Positions 25,377 to 34,261 of a stretch of 64,000 bases of DNA are shown in pieces. A model generated the notes under the pieces. The model was given only the letters and a program-made list of their open reading frames with translations, had not been told where the DNA came from and ran no database searches. Each line of letters starts with the position of its first letter. Position 1 is the stretch's first letter. Source of the stretch: Zopfochytrium polystomum (taxonomy: Eukaryota > Chytridiomycota > Chytridiomycetes > Chytridiales > Chytridiaceae). A program made the position numbers and the translations under genes. The DNA is taken from contig JAIVFJ010000193.1 of assembly GCA_025765615.1 (NCBI GenBank), positions 58,709-122,708 on the forward strand, read 5' to 3'.

Positions 25377-25771
25377 GGTCCTTTCCCTTGGAAGGAAGCT
25401 CTCCGCTGGATGTTGGTTGATAGATGATGGGTCTCCGGGACGGTGTTTTGTCCCTCTTTTTTTTCCTTCTCTCACGTCGGTTTTCCAAGTGCTTTCAGTT
25501 TACTTTTCTCTAGCCTGTATTTTATTGCACTCTTAATCTGGACCCAGGTCTGAGTTTATCGTCGAATAAAAGACTAGGTACCCCGAATGCCTTCACTGCG
25601 TGTTGCGTTTCGACGTGGTCTTCCTCGCGTCAACCCACTTCAGAAGGAAACGCCGATGCGCCTTGTCAAATTGTCTACCAAAAAGGAAGGAAAGAAAGAA
25701 CCAAGAGGAAGATTTTCGCCGCAGCCGCCATCGCCATCGAGTCCATCGCCGTTGACGAGAAGCTTCCAAGC
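25377..25771. other. intergenic region, nucleolin 1 to nucleolin-like 2
   Basis: 395 bp with the 3' UTR and polyadenylation signal of nucleolin 1 and the promoter of the paralog. A 62-codon open frame at 25587 is basic and low in complexity; not called. Confidence 0.5.
25565..25570 (+). terminator. polyadenylation signal of nucleolin 1
   Basis: AATAAA 188 bp downstream of the stop codon. Confidence 0.5.
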
Positions 25772-26769
25772 ATGAAAGCGGCTGCACCTGCGACGACGAA
25801 CAAGTCGACAGCCACGACCCAGACGAGTAAGAAGAGGAAGGTTGCCGCCGGCTCCACCGGCTGTGCGAAAAAGCGAAAGACCGTCTCCAAGGTCAACTTC
25901 ACCGTCCCCACTAAGGTCAACAACACCAGCTACGCCGGCACCACCGTCTTCATCGCCAACTTCCCGCTCTCGTCCAGCGAATCCGCGATCGCGGAGGCGC
26001 TCGCCGAGTGCGGCAAAGTCGTCAAGGTCCGTCTTCCCGTCAAGCGGGGCCCCAAAAAGGTCAAGAAGGGCTTCGGATACGTGACCTTTGCGACGGAGAA
26101 GGCGGCCCAGGTTGCCGCGGCCCTCGGCTCGGTGACGATCGGCGACCGAAAAGTCGAGATCGGGCCCTTCGAAAAGCGGCCTACCCACCGCTCCGCGGAA
26201 CCCCCCGTGTCGGCCCCCACGGACACGCTCTTTGTCGCAAACCTCCCCTACACCGCCACCGTCCGGTCCCTCACCCAGTTCTTTGGCGCGCACGCCGCCG
26301 TCACGTCCGTCAGCCGTGACAAAAAATTCAACAGCCGCCGGCCCAACGGCACCGCGCACGTGCGGTTCGCGTCCGTCGACGAGGCAAAGTGGGCGTTGGA
26401 GACGGTGAACGGAGAGGAGTTTGAGGGCCGCGCGGTCCGGCTGGAGTACGCTGCTTCGAAACCCCCCCGCGGCACCCCCCGCTGCCCCCCCGCCGCCGCC
26501 CCGCGCCCGTCGTGCCCGACGTCCTCGAGTTTACACCGAGCGATGCGGTCTTTATCGCAAAGCTTCCTGACACTGCGACGGAGAAGGCGCTCGCCGAGTT
26601 TTGTGGACGGCACGGCAAGGTGAGGTCTGCTTTTCTTCCCGTCGATCGCGATAGCGGACGGCCGACGGGGGTTGCGCGGGTGAAATTCGCTTCTGCCGCC
26701 GAAGCCAAGAAGGCCCTCGCCGCCTTGCGAGGGGCCAAGTTTCAGGGTCGCACGATTGAGATTTATTAG
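25772..26769 (+). CDS. three-RRM nucleolin paralog lacking acidic and RGG regions, frame-shifted
   Basis: The first frame (25772 onward) encodes a basic N-terminus with KKRK and KKRKTV nuclear signals, RRM1 (TTVFIANFPLS ... KGFGYVTF) and RRM2 (DTLFVANLPYT ... NGTAHVRF). A third RRM (DAVFIAKLPDT ... TGVARVKF ... FQGRTIEIY) is in another frame from about 26512 to the stop at 26769. The join lies in a stretch of C runs (26459-26495); one missing C restores a continuous chain. RRM1 and RRM2 are clearly related to nucleolin 1, but the acidic domain and RGG tail are absent. Likely a duplicate specialised, or decaying, for rRNA processing. A polyadenylation signal AATAAA lies at 26852. Confidence 0.75.
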
Positions 26770-26851
26770 CTCTTTTTAGTGCAGGGCGTTAGAGGGACTT
26801 GAATTTGTTTGGTAAGGTGTCGATGTTTATACCCACCGCAGAGCAAAGCAC

Positions 26852-26857
26852 AATAAA
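26852..26857 (+). terminator. polyadenylation signal of the nucleolin paralog
   Basis: AATAAA 83 bp after the stop codon at 26769. Confidence 0.5.
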
Positions 26858-27028
26858 TGAAACGAGAAACCGCAGACGCGGCGGACAATTCTTTCTCTTG
26901 GGGGCACGACAACCGAGAACTTCCACGTCCGCTGATAGTTACGGGGATGGGGGCGAGGCGGTCATTAGACGACGACATGCGGAATTTGGAGGTTCTGTCC
27001 ATGCTGTTTTTTCGTCCTTCCACTTCCG

Positions 27029-27030
<2 letters not shown>

Positions 27031-27071
<41 letters not shown>
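27031..27071 (+). repeat. poly-T tract, 41 bp
   Basis: Uninterrupted T41. A second T24 run lies at 27255-27278 and an A40 run at 27341-27380. See findings. Confidence 0.95.
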
Positions 27072-27339
27072 CACGCGCGCGTTTAACCTTCCGTCGGCGG
27101 GTAGCGCGTGGCGGTGTCTGGTATCGCCGTTGGCGGAGGTTGTGGTTGTGTGCTTTTGCAGTCGCGGTTTTGGCTGTCGTAGTGGCGCGACGTCGACTGC
27201 GGCGCCGAACATGAACCCATGGGTTTTGACCCGTGCTCGAACTCCCCTGTCAAGTTTTTTTTTTTTTTTTTTTTTTTTCCCTCCCTTCTTTGGAGGATTG
27301 GAAGCATGTCAAACAATTCGGAGCGCGAAAGAGACTTTC

Positions 27340-27340
<1 letters not shown>

Positions 27341-27380
<40 letters not shown>
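27341..27380 (+). repeat. poly-A tract, 40 bp
   Basis: Uninterrupted A40 ending 62 bp before the ATG of the membrane-protein gene at 27443; probably a promoter nucleosome-excluding element, or the poly-A footprint of an old retrocopy. Confidence 0.95.
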
Positions 27381-27381
<1 letters not shown>

Positions 27382-27442
27382 GCGACACGCCACCTGCTCT
27401 TCAACGCACCACAACCCGTGTTCCCACACAAGCTCACCACCA

Positions 27443-29078
27443 ATGGATCCCTCTCAGCTCATCTCCTTTGGGGCCGGGTTCCTGATCTCTGCTGGGACCA
27501 CCGTAGTTTTGGTAGGTGTCCTTCTGAACCTGTGCAGTTGTTCTGCCCTCGTACCTTAGTGTACCGGGTTTCAAGTTCGCCGAGTTCTCTCTCGGTGTTT
27601 TTGTCCGATATTTTAACGGTCAACGATGAGGGGCGCAAAGGAACATGACATGAGGTCACACGTCACTTCTCGTCACCGCCTCTCCCACGCGTTTCAGGCC
27701 TTTATTTAGGCCTTTATTTCTGACATTTCCAACCTACGAAAAGGCGACAGCGTACTGGGACTCTATCGCCAGGATAAACAATCCAGTCCTGTTGTGGACG
27801 ATGATTGTTGCCATCGTGCTCCAGACAGAAAACGGTCTTCAAAACGGTTTCTTGACTCTGAAGGTCTCGCGAGACTTGGACTTTGAGTCTTACGTTAAGA
27901 TGCAGTGTGAATTTGCGTGTAAGCACCAACCTCATTGACCACATTCAATCGCTCACCTCTGTTGATTCCCTTCTCCCAAAAAAAGATCTCAATAATTTTA
28001 GGGTAAATGCTGTCTCTCCAGATATCCAAACCTTAACTGAGAGGGAAACAGATGGTCTTCTTGACCGTCCATGCCACCTATCGCGCCCTTCTCATTTCCG
28101 GAGTACGGCAAGTCGTTTTGCACGCGATCTCAGCCGCTATTTTCGCGAGCAGTACAATCCTTCACACGTTAGTCTCGCCTTTCGACATCCTGCATCAGAT
28201 TTTTCATTCATAAACACGGTTTTTGACCACTTTCTGCCTATACTCCGCCCCCACCTTCCCGACACGCCCAGGCTCGGTAAAGAAAACTTCCTCTTTCAGA
28301 AGCAAAAATTTAACACTGCTTCTCGCGGTTTAGCTGTTCACTACTACTACCAAAATTGGCAGGTATGCAACGCAAAGCACTTACGATGCAGTGATAAACC
28401 AATAAACAACAGATGAACCACAATCTTTCCCCGACTTTTGAGTTCACGGTTATGTCCTATGTTGTGATAGTATTCAACGGGGTCGTTATGGTTTTCTTCT
28501 TCAGTCTTTCGCAAATCACGATCATTCGCTCCATGTCTCGAGTGTACAACACTAGCGCGTCGAGCGCGATTGTCGCAAAAATGCTGATCCGATGCGTTTT
28601 ATACGCTCTGCTATCTGTTGCGTTTGTCATGTTTGGCAGTATGTGAATGACTTCTGCAATTGATCTCGTCCAACTGACGCGATTGAACAAAAAAACTAGG
28701 CTCTGTCGTCAATTGGTCAAAGTACGGTATGTATGTCGAAGCCATGGAGCTGCAAAATTACTCATTGTCCAAACTTGCATTTTCCTGGTCATCCTGAAAT
28801 TGCTTCCGGCTTCTCTTGGGAATCGAAAGCTCCGTAAGTCTTAATCGTTTCTGTTGCTTTTTCGGCCTCAATCTCTCATCCCCTCTCGCCTTGCCAATCT
28901 CAAATCTAACAAATACTTCAAATTTGGTAACCCATCAAGATACGGATCCCACGTTGCGGCCAACCTCTTCATCGTGATGCTCCTGTCCGACGCCGGCATG
29001 GTTCGCGACATTGTGGATCATTTCAAGAACAGCAGCCAGACAAGCAGCCAGCTTACCAGAAAGTCGGTTGCAGCGTGA
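27443..29078 (+). CDS. multi-exon multi-pass membrane protein (family not recognised)
   Basis: Hydrophobic exon-like blocks lie in order on the plus strand: MDPSQLISFGAGFLISAGTT (27443-27511, then GTAGGT), LLWTMIVAIVLQTENGLQNG (about 27780-27850), MVFLTVHATYRALLISGVRQ (about 28050-28165), MNHNLSPTFEFTVMSYVVIV (28413 to about 28640), VVNWSKYGMYVEAMELQNYS (28700s), and the last exon NLFIVMLLSDAGMVRDIVDH with stop at 29076-29078. Several blocks end in good GT donors (GTAAGC, GTTAGT, GTATGT), but I could not make every phase agree, so exon limits are approximate. About seven hydrophobic helices, no signal peptide. A truncated copy lies inverted at 22.7-23.0 kb. Function unknown. Confidence 0.5.
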
Positions 29079-29309
29079 ATTCAAGAGTTTTGTCCAAGTC
29101 TTGAGGGAGGCCAAACTCATTACAAGGGATTCGTACGCTTTTTCTCTTCGAGTAATCTTCAAGACTGAGGACCAGCTGTTTGGTTTCTAGAGAAAGGAAG
29201 TGAAGATAACGACTGAAGAACATTACAACCATAAAAGTCCGGTATATTTTCTTGAAAATTGAATAACAGCTCCAATGGGCCAACGAGTAATACAACCCGC
29301 CGACGGACC

Positions 29310-29490
29310 AACTCAATAACGGAGGACGTGCTCGCCGAGTACTGTGGCTAGCACGGCGAGGCGACATCCACTCGATCGCGTGAGCGGACAGCATACGAGC
29401 ATTTTGGCGTCTGGCAACGAAGCAAAGTCGGCCCCCTCTAAAGGGTCCCAAGTTTTTCAGGGTCGCGCGATTAAGGCTTTGCGGCTAAAC
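29310..29490 (+). pseudogene. remnant of a nucleolin-type RRM
   Basis: Plus-strand reading gives TEDVLAEYCG-stop-HGE, then, after frame changes, VFQGRAIK. These match TEKALAEFCGRHGK and FQGRTIEI of RRM3 in the paralog ending at 26769, and the DNA CTCGCCGAGT, AGCACGGC and CAGGGTCGC is shared. In-frame stops show it is not functional. Confidence 0.6.
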
Positions 29491-29662
29491 TGATTTTCTA
29501 ATTGCAAGGGGTCTAACTTTTGTCTTTGGTGCCCAATCACAGTTCCTTGGGTTTCATTAACAAGGACATGAGTTCAGAGACAGTGCCGAACGAGGCGGGT
29601 GTGAGTACCGATTCCGAGAGAAAACGAAGACTTAATGACTGAGCGACGCCAGGAATCCACCC

Positions 29663-30952
29663 TCACTGATAGGGAGGAAGGTACACATCAGCCGCCGCTG
29701 CGGCGCTGGCGAACGAAGCGCTGCGCACCGCCGACTGCTCCTCCATTCGGCGGAGACTGACTGCCGTGCGCAACGCCGGCACGTCGCGGAGACCCACCCC
29801 CGTGACTCTCACCGGCACACCGACCTGTCTGATCGCGCCCCCGGGGATCACCACGTCGACCACCATTTCATGCCCAACTACCACGTTCATCCACCGCCCT
29901 GACGGGTTCACGCACCCGCCCTCCACCCACACCCGCGCGTCGATCCCCGCCGGCGCGTGCTGCCTCGCCTCCACCGTCCACGGCGGCACCACCATCGCAA
30001 GCGTCTCCGCAGTCCTCCCTGCTTCGGCGGCCGCCGCCACCGCCGCCGCCGATGCGGAAGCCGACGCTAATGGGCGCGGCATCGCTGTCGGAAGCATCGG
30101 CCGGGCCGCCGCGAGCGGCTTCCGCCCCGCCGACGCGCCGCTGCTGCCGCCCCCGCCGCCGGCCCCGACGCGCGCGCACGGTCAGAGCGACACCCGCACT
30201 GGCGCGCCCAGCTCGCGCGAGGGGGCTCTCCTTGTGCGCCGCAAACTCGACCAGCGTGGCGGCCGCAAGCGAGCCGCGGACGACCGCTGGCGGTGCGCCT
30301 TTCCCCACTCCCACCACCACCGCCGCCGCCGGGCGGACGCGGACGGTGATGAGGTCCCCGGGCGTGCACACGGCGGGTTGCACCTCGACGACGACCGCGT
30401 CCTACGGTGACGCAGCCCCTGGCAGCGCAACAGAGGCGGTGAGCGCCGCCGCGCCGTCATCAACCGCGGCGACGAGGGTCTCCGCGAGCTCTTTTTGGTG
30501 GGCGGCGGCGGCGGCGGCGGCCGGATCCAATCGGCAGGAGGTGCCAACGAGCGGGGGGCACAGCCGCGCCAGGATCGACGAGAGTCTGGTCCTGAATGGG
30601 GAGGCCGCCTCTCGCCGTTCCGACGCGGCGGCCGCGGCCCGGCGTGTGCGATCGCAGCAGCCTGGCTATCGCGCCGCTGCTTGTCCTGCAAGACCGACAG
30701 CGAGTCGTGCAGGATGGGACGCGCCCCCGCCGCCCGCGCCGCGGCTCCGGCGGCGACGTGCTGGAAGTCTGGGACGATCGGCTCGTTCCGTTTCGCCGTC
30801 TCGTTCAGGTCAAAGTCGGGGACGGTGGTGAGCAGGTGTGTTCGGACGGCAGGGTGGGCGGCGAAGAAGGCGGAGTTGGCGACCAGCTCGGGTGCGTTGG
30901 GTTGGCCCTTTTCGTTCATGAAGAACAGGTGGATGCCGTAGTCGGTCGCCAT
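29663..30952 (-). CDS. minus-strand coding region with interrupted frame, product unknown
   Basis: ATG at 30952 opens MATDYGIHLFFMNEKGQPN ..., and coding-like sequence (high GC3, few stops) continues to a stop at 29663, but in at least three frames: 30952 to about 30650; about 30650-30410 (LSSILARLCPPLVGTSCR); 30383 to about 30180 (TPGDLITVRVRP); and the last from about 30100 (VPPWTVEARQHAPAGID, RWMNVVVGHEMVVDVVIPGG). No intron signals explain the switches. The Ala/Pro/Val-rich C-terminal part looks like beta-sandwich segments. No family recognised. Either a gene carrying several indel errors or a decaying gene; two adjacent genes are also possible. Confidence 0.4.
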
Positions 30953-31346
30953 CGACGTCTATTCGGTTCGGAGGTGACGGTCTTACAAAACAAGTAGGGG
31001 TGGTGGGGTGGGGGAATAAAGGAGCAGCAAGTAAGAATATGGATCCCGGATGAGGCTGGGCATCGATGTGGCTTGCCTGCTGAGAGCCTGCCTCGGCCCC
31101 CCCCTATGTAGCAGCCACCACATTGACATTGTGACTCTTTCTTTGTTTTCTTCTTCTTTTTTTTTTTCTTTCATATATTTTTTTCGCCTTCGATTTATTT
31201 TTTTCGCACCCCTCTCATTCCAGCTCACGATGATAATGAGCAGGAAGGTCTCGGTCTCCGCGTTGCCTGTATTTAAATATATTTCCAAATGAAGCAAGCC
31301 GGCCATCTCTCTCTTTCGATCGCGCACTCACCCGATGTCATAGTCC

Positions 31347-31377
<31 letters not shown>

Positions 31378-31423
31378 TCTCTCTCTCTCACACTCACACT
31401 CAACGCAAGCAATATTGTTAACG
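30953..31423. promoter_or_regulatory. divergent upstream region
   Basis: 470 bp between two divergent genes. Holds T-rich tracts, an AT-rich TATTTAAATATATTT element near 31270, and a CA/CT microsatellite (31349-31400) directly before the propeller-gene ATG. Confidence 0.5.
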
Positions 31424-34141
31424 ATGCAACAGCCGCTTCACAGACCGCGGCCCCATCCTCACCTTCACCCGCACCATACTATGCCATATTCATTCAGAAA
31501 ACGCTCCGTGCAAGCAGCTCCGACGCTGCGAGCGCCGCCCAAGGCAGCGACGACGCGCGCTATCGGAGTGGCTTCCCTCGCCGCCATCGCGGCTGGTCTT
31601 CCGCTTGTACTGCTGCTGCTGCTTTCGCTCTCGACGGCCACCTTCACCGGCGCCGCGACCGCGATCAAGAACAACGTCGTGACGAGGAACGCCGACAACG
31701 CCCGGACAAACTATTACGGAGACAGCGGGCTGCGCAAGCAGGACTTTGACGCCGGCGACTTTGGCTTGGCATTCGTAGCCAAGCTTGACGGGTGAGCCGG
31801 CTTTCAGCCCCCTCGACTTTTACTTCCCGCTCACATCAAAAACAACCCCACTCTATACTTTCATCAGGGACGCCATAAACAACAACGTCACAGCCCAGCC
31901 CCTCGTCTACACCCCCAAATCCTACGGCAAGCCGATCGTCCTCGTCGCCACCGAATACAACACCATCTACATCCTCGACGCCGCCTCCGGTACGATCCTC
32001 GCCTCGCAGAACTATGGCCCCGTCGGTCCGACAAACGTGTGGGGCTTCCCCTCGGTGGTCGCGGGCATCCTCGCGACGCCCGTGATTGACGCCGACACGG
32101 ACACGGTGTACTTTGTGTCGTGCCGCGCGACGGGGGAGAACCAGGTCAAGTACTACTTTTACGCGGCGGACGTCATGACGCTGCAGGTCAAGTCGGGGTT
32201 CCCCGTGGCGTTTGCGGGCGTGCCGGCCGCGAACGACGCAGGCGTGGTCTTTGACGACTACTACGAGAAGAGCAGGGCCGCGCTGCTGATGACTGGTGGG
32301 ATGGTCGTCGTGTGCTTTGCCGGATAGTTGAGTGTCCTAGACCACCTTCATTTCAAATTGGGATCCTTTCTCACAGGCAGACGTCCCCCTACTACCTTCA
32401 TCCAGCGACATCCCGCCGTACCAAGGCTGGATCCACGTGATCGACCCCACCACCGGCGCGTTCAAGACGGCCTTCTCGACGGTCTCTAGCAAGGACATGG
32501 GCCAGGGCGGCGGCGGCGGCATCTGGATGGCCGGGTACGGCCCGTCGACGCTCGACGACGGGCGGATCCTCGTCGCCACGGGCAACGGCATCTTCAACGC
32601 GTCCGCGCCGCCCGGCGACGCCATCGTCGTCGGCACCGTCCTCACCCACCCGACCGCCGCCCGCAGCAGCAACGCCACGGCCGAGCTGCCGCGGACGTAC
32701 TTTGAGGCGGTCGTGACGGTGCAGATGGACGCGGAGACCGGCGCGCTGGCGCCGATCGACTGGTACAACGCCGTATAACGGAACGCAGATGGATTATAAC
32801 GATACCGATACGGCTGCGGACGCGGTGGTCGTGCTGCCAGAGGTGTTTGGGAGCACGGCGACGCCGAGGCTGGTGCTGGCCGGCGCGAAGCAGGGGCCGA
32901 TTAAGTTTTTGGATTTGAACAGCCTGGGCGGATACCAGCAGGGGCCGAACGGAACAGACAACATCGTCGCCGAGGTAAACTACATTGTTATGACGGTCGC
33001 CATTTGATTTGGAGTACTAAATCTGTCCCTAATATCCAAGATTAATCCGTACCCATACAGCCCCACCGGCCTCGGAGTGTGGGGCTCCGCGGGTGTATAC
33101 CCGCTGGAAGGCGGCTACCTCTACTTTGCGCTTGCCCAGGGCAACATCCAGGCCTGGCGACGGTCAGCGAACACAACAGACGGCCGCGTAGCGTTCGAGT
33201 TTGCGGGAGCGACGGCTGAAAACTTTCGCGGCGGGGTGAGCACGCCGATCGTGGCGGGGACGGGCCGGACGGGCGAGGCGGTCATCGTGACTCTCGACGC
33301 AGAGCCGTTGCCGGAGAGCGATATGTGGGAATTCGTGGACATGGAGCGGATCACGTTGTGAGTTTTTGTCGATCCACTGGAGGTTCTCCGTTTCAAGTGC
33401 GCTGATCCTTTTCTCTCTTCACCCCTTAGCTGGGACAGCATCCCGACCGCGACCGGCGAGCTGCGATCGCTCTTCCGCTTCAACGTGACCTCCCGCCACT
33501 TTGGCTCGCCCGGGGTCGGCGGCGGCATGGTCTACGTGGCCTCCCTGGACGGCCACGTCTACGCCTTCGGCCCGTCGCGCGCGTTCTACGCGCCCACGGG
33601 CTCGTCCTACGCCGGCTGTTTCCCCGATGACGGCAGTGACTCGACGACCGGGCTGTTCGCGACGCGCGTGCCGCCGCCGTCGGGGACCGCCGCAGGACAC
33701 AGCGTCGACACTTGCGTGGCTGCTGCGGCGGCGAAGGGGCTCGCGTGGGCGGGGTTGCGGGCTGGTGGAGAGTGCTACGTTGGCGGCGCGTGGGGGAACA
33801 AGACGGTGCTTGCGGCGCGCGGCGATCGGTGCGCGGCGCCGTGCGCGGGGAACGCGACGCAGATATGTGGCGGTGCTGAAAGCGTCAGCGTGTACGCCGT
33901 GGCTTCTGTCGGCGCGTCGCCGTCGCCATCATCGACGGGTGGTGCGGGGCTGAGCACGACCGCGGTGGCTGGGATCGCCGTTGGAGCGGTTGCGGTCGTT
34001 TGCGTTGTGGTGGGGGTGTTGGCCGTTGTAGTGTTACGAAGGAGGAGAGGTGGCGGCGTCGACAGGAGAGGCAGCGGCGTCGACAGCGACGGAGCGAAGA
34101 AGGAAGGAGCGTCAGGGCCGTCGTTCATGTTGACCGAGTAG
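31424..34141 (+). CDS. membrane-anchored beta-propeller (PQQ-like) protein with WSC domain
   Basis: Exons 31424-31791, 31868-32311, 32406-32974 (with one frame shift near 32773), 33041-33357 and 33430-34141. A hydrophobic signal anchor (SLAAIAAGLPLVLLLLLSL) starts the lumenal/extracellular chain. Propeller blades follow: VATEYNTIYILDAASG, GWIHVIDPTTGAF, ATPRLVLAGAKQGPIKFLDL, YFALAQGNIQAW and VYVASLDGHVYAFG, as in quinoprotein-like repeats. Then a Cys-rich WSC domain (YAGCFPDDGSD ... CYVGGAW ... CAAPCAGNATQICGG), a Ser-rich stalk, one TM helix (VAGIAVGAVAVVCVVVGVLAVVVL) and a short basic tail. WSC domains bind glucans, so a cell-wall sensor or adhesin is likely (inference). The exon 2 donor is weak (GTGCTT). 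Ends tail to tail with the subtilase gene, 120 bp apart. Confidence 0.82.
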
Positions 34142-34261
34142 CCAGACTATTGGATTTGGTGCGCTTTTTTATATTTCTCCTGTGTGTTAGGGACGCCCCT
34201 TTTTGGTCCCCATTTTGTCCCCGAGCGTAGTGCTGCTTATAAAACACCCGCTCTTCTCTAT

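Noticed and set aside
26852..27450. A poly-A/T-rich frame of 263 codons (26857-27648)
   Set aside because: Spans T41, T24 and A40 runs giving Phe and Lys strings; no family features.
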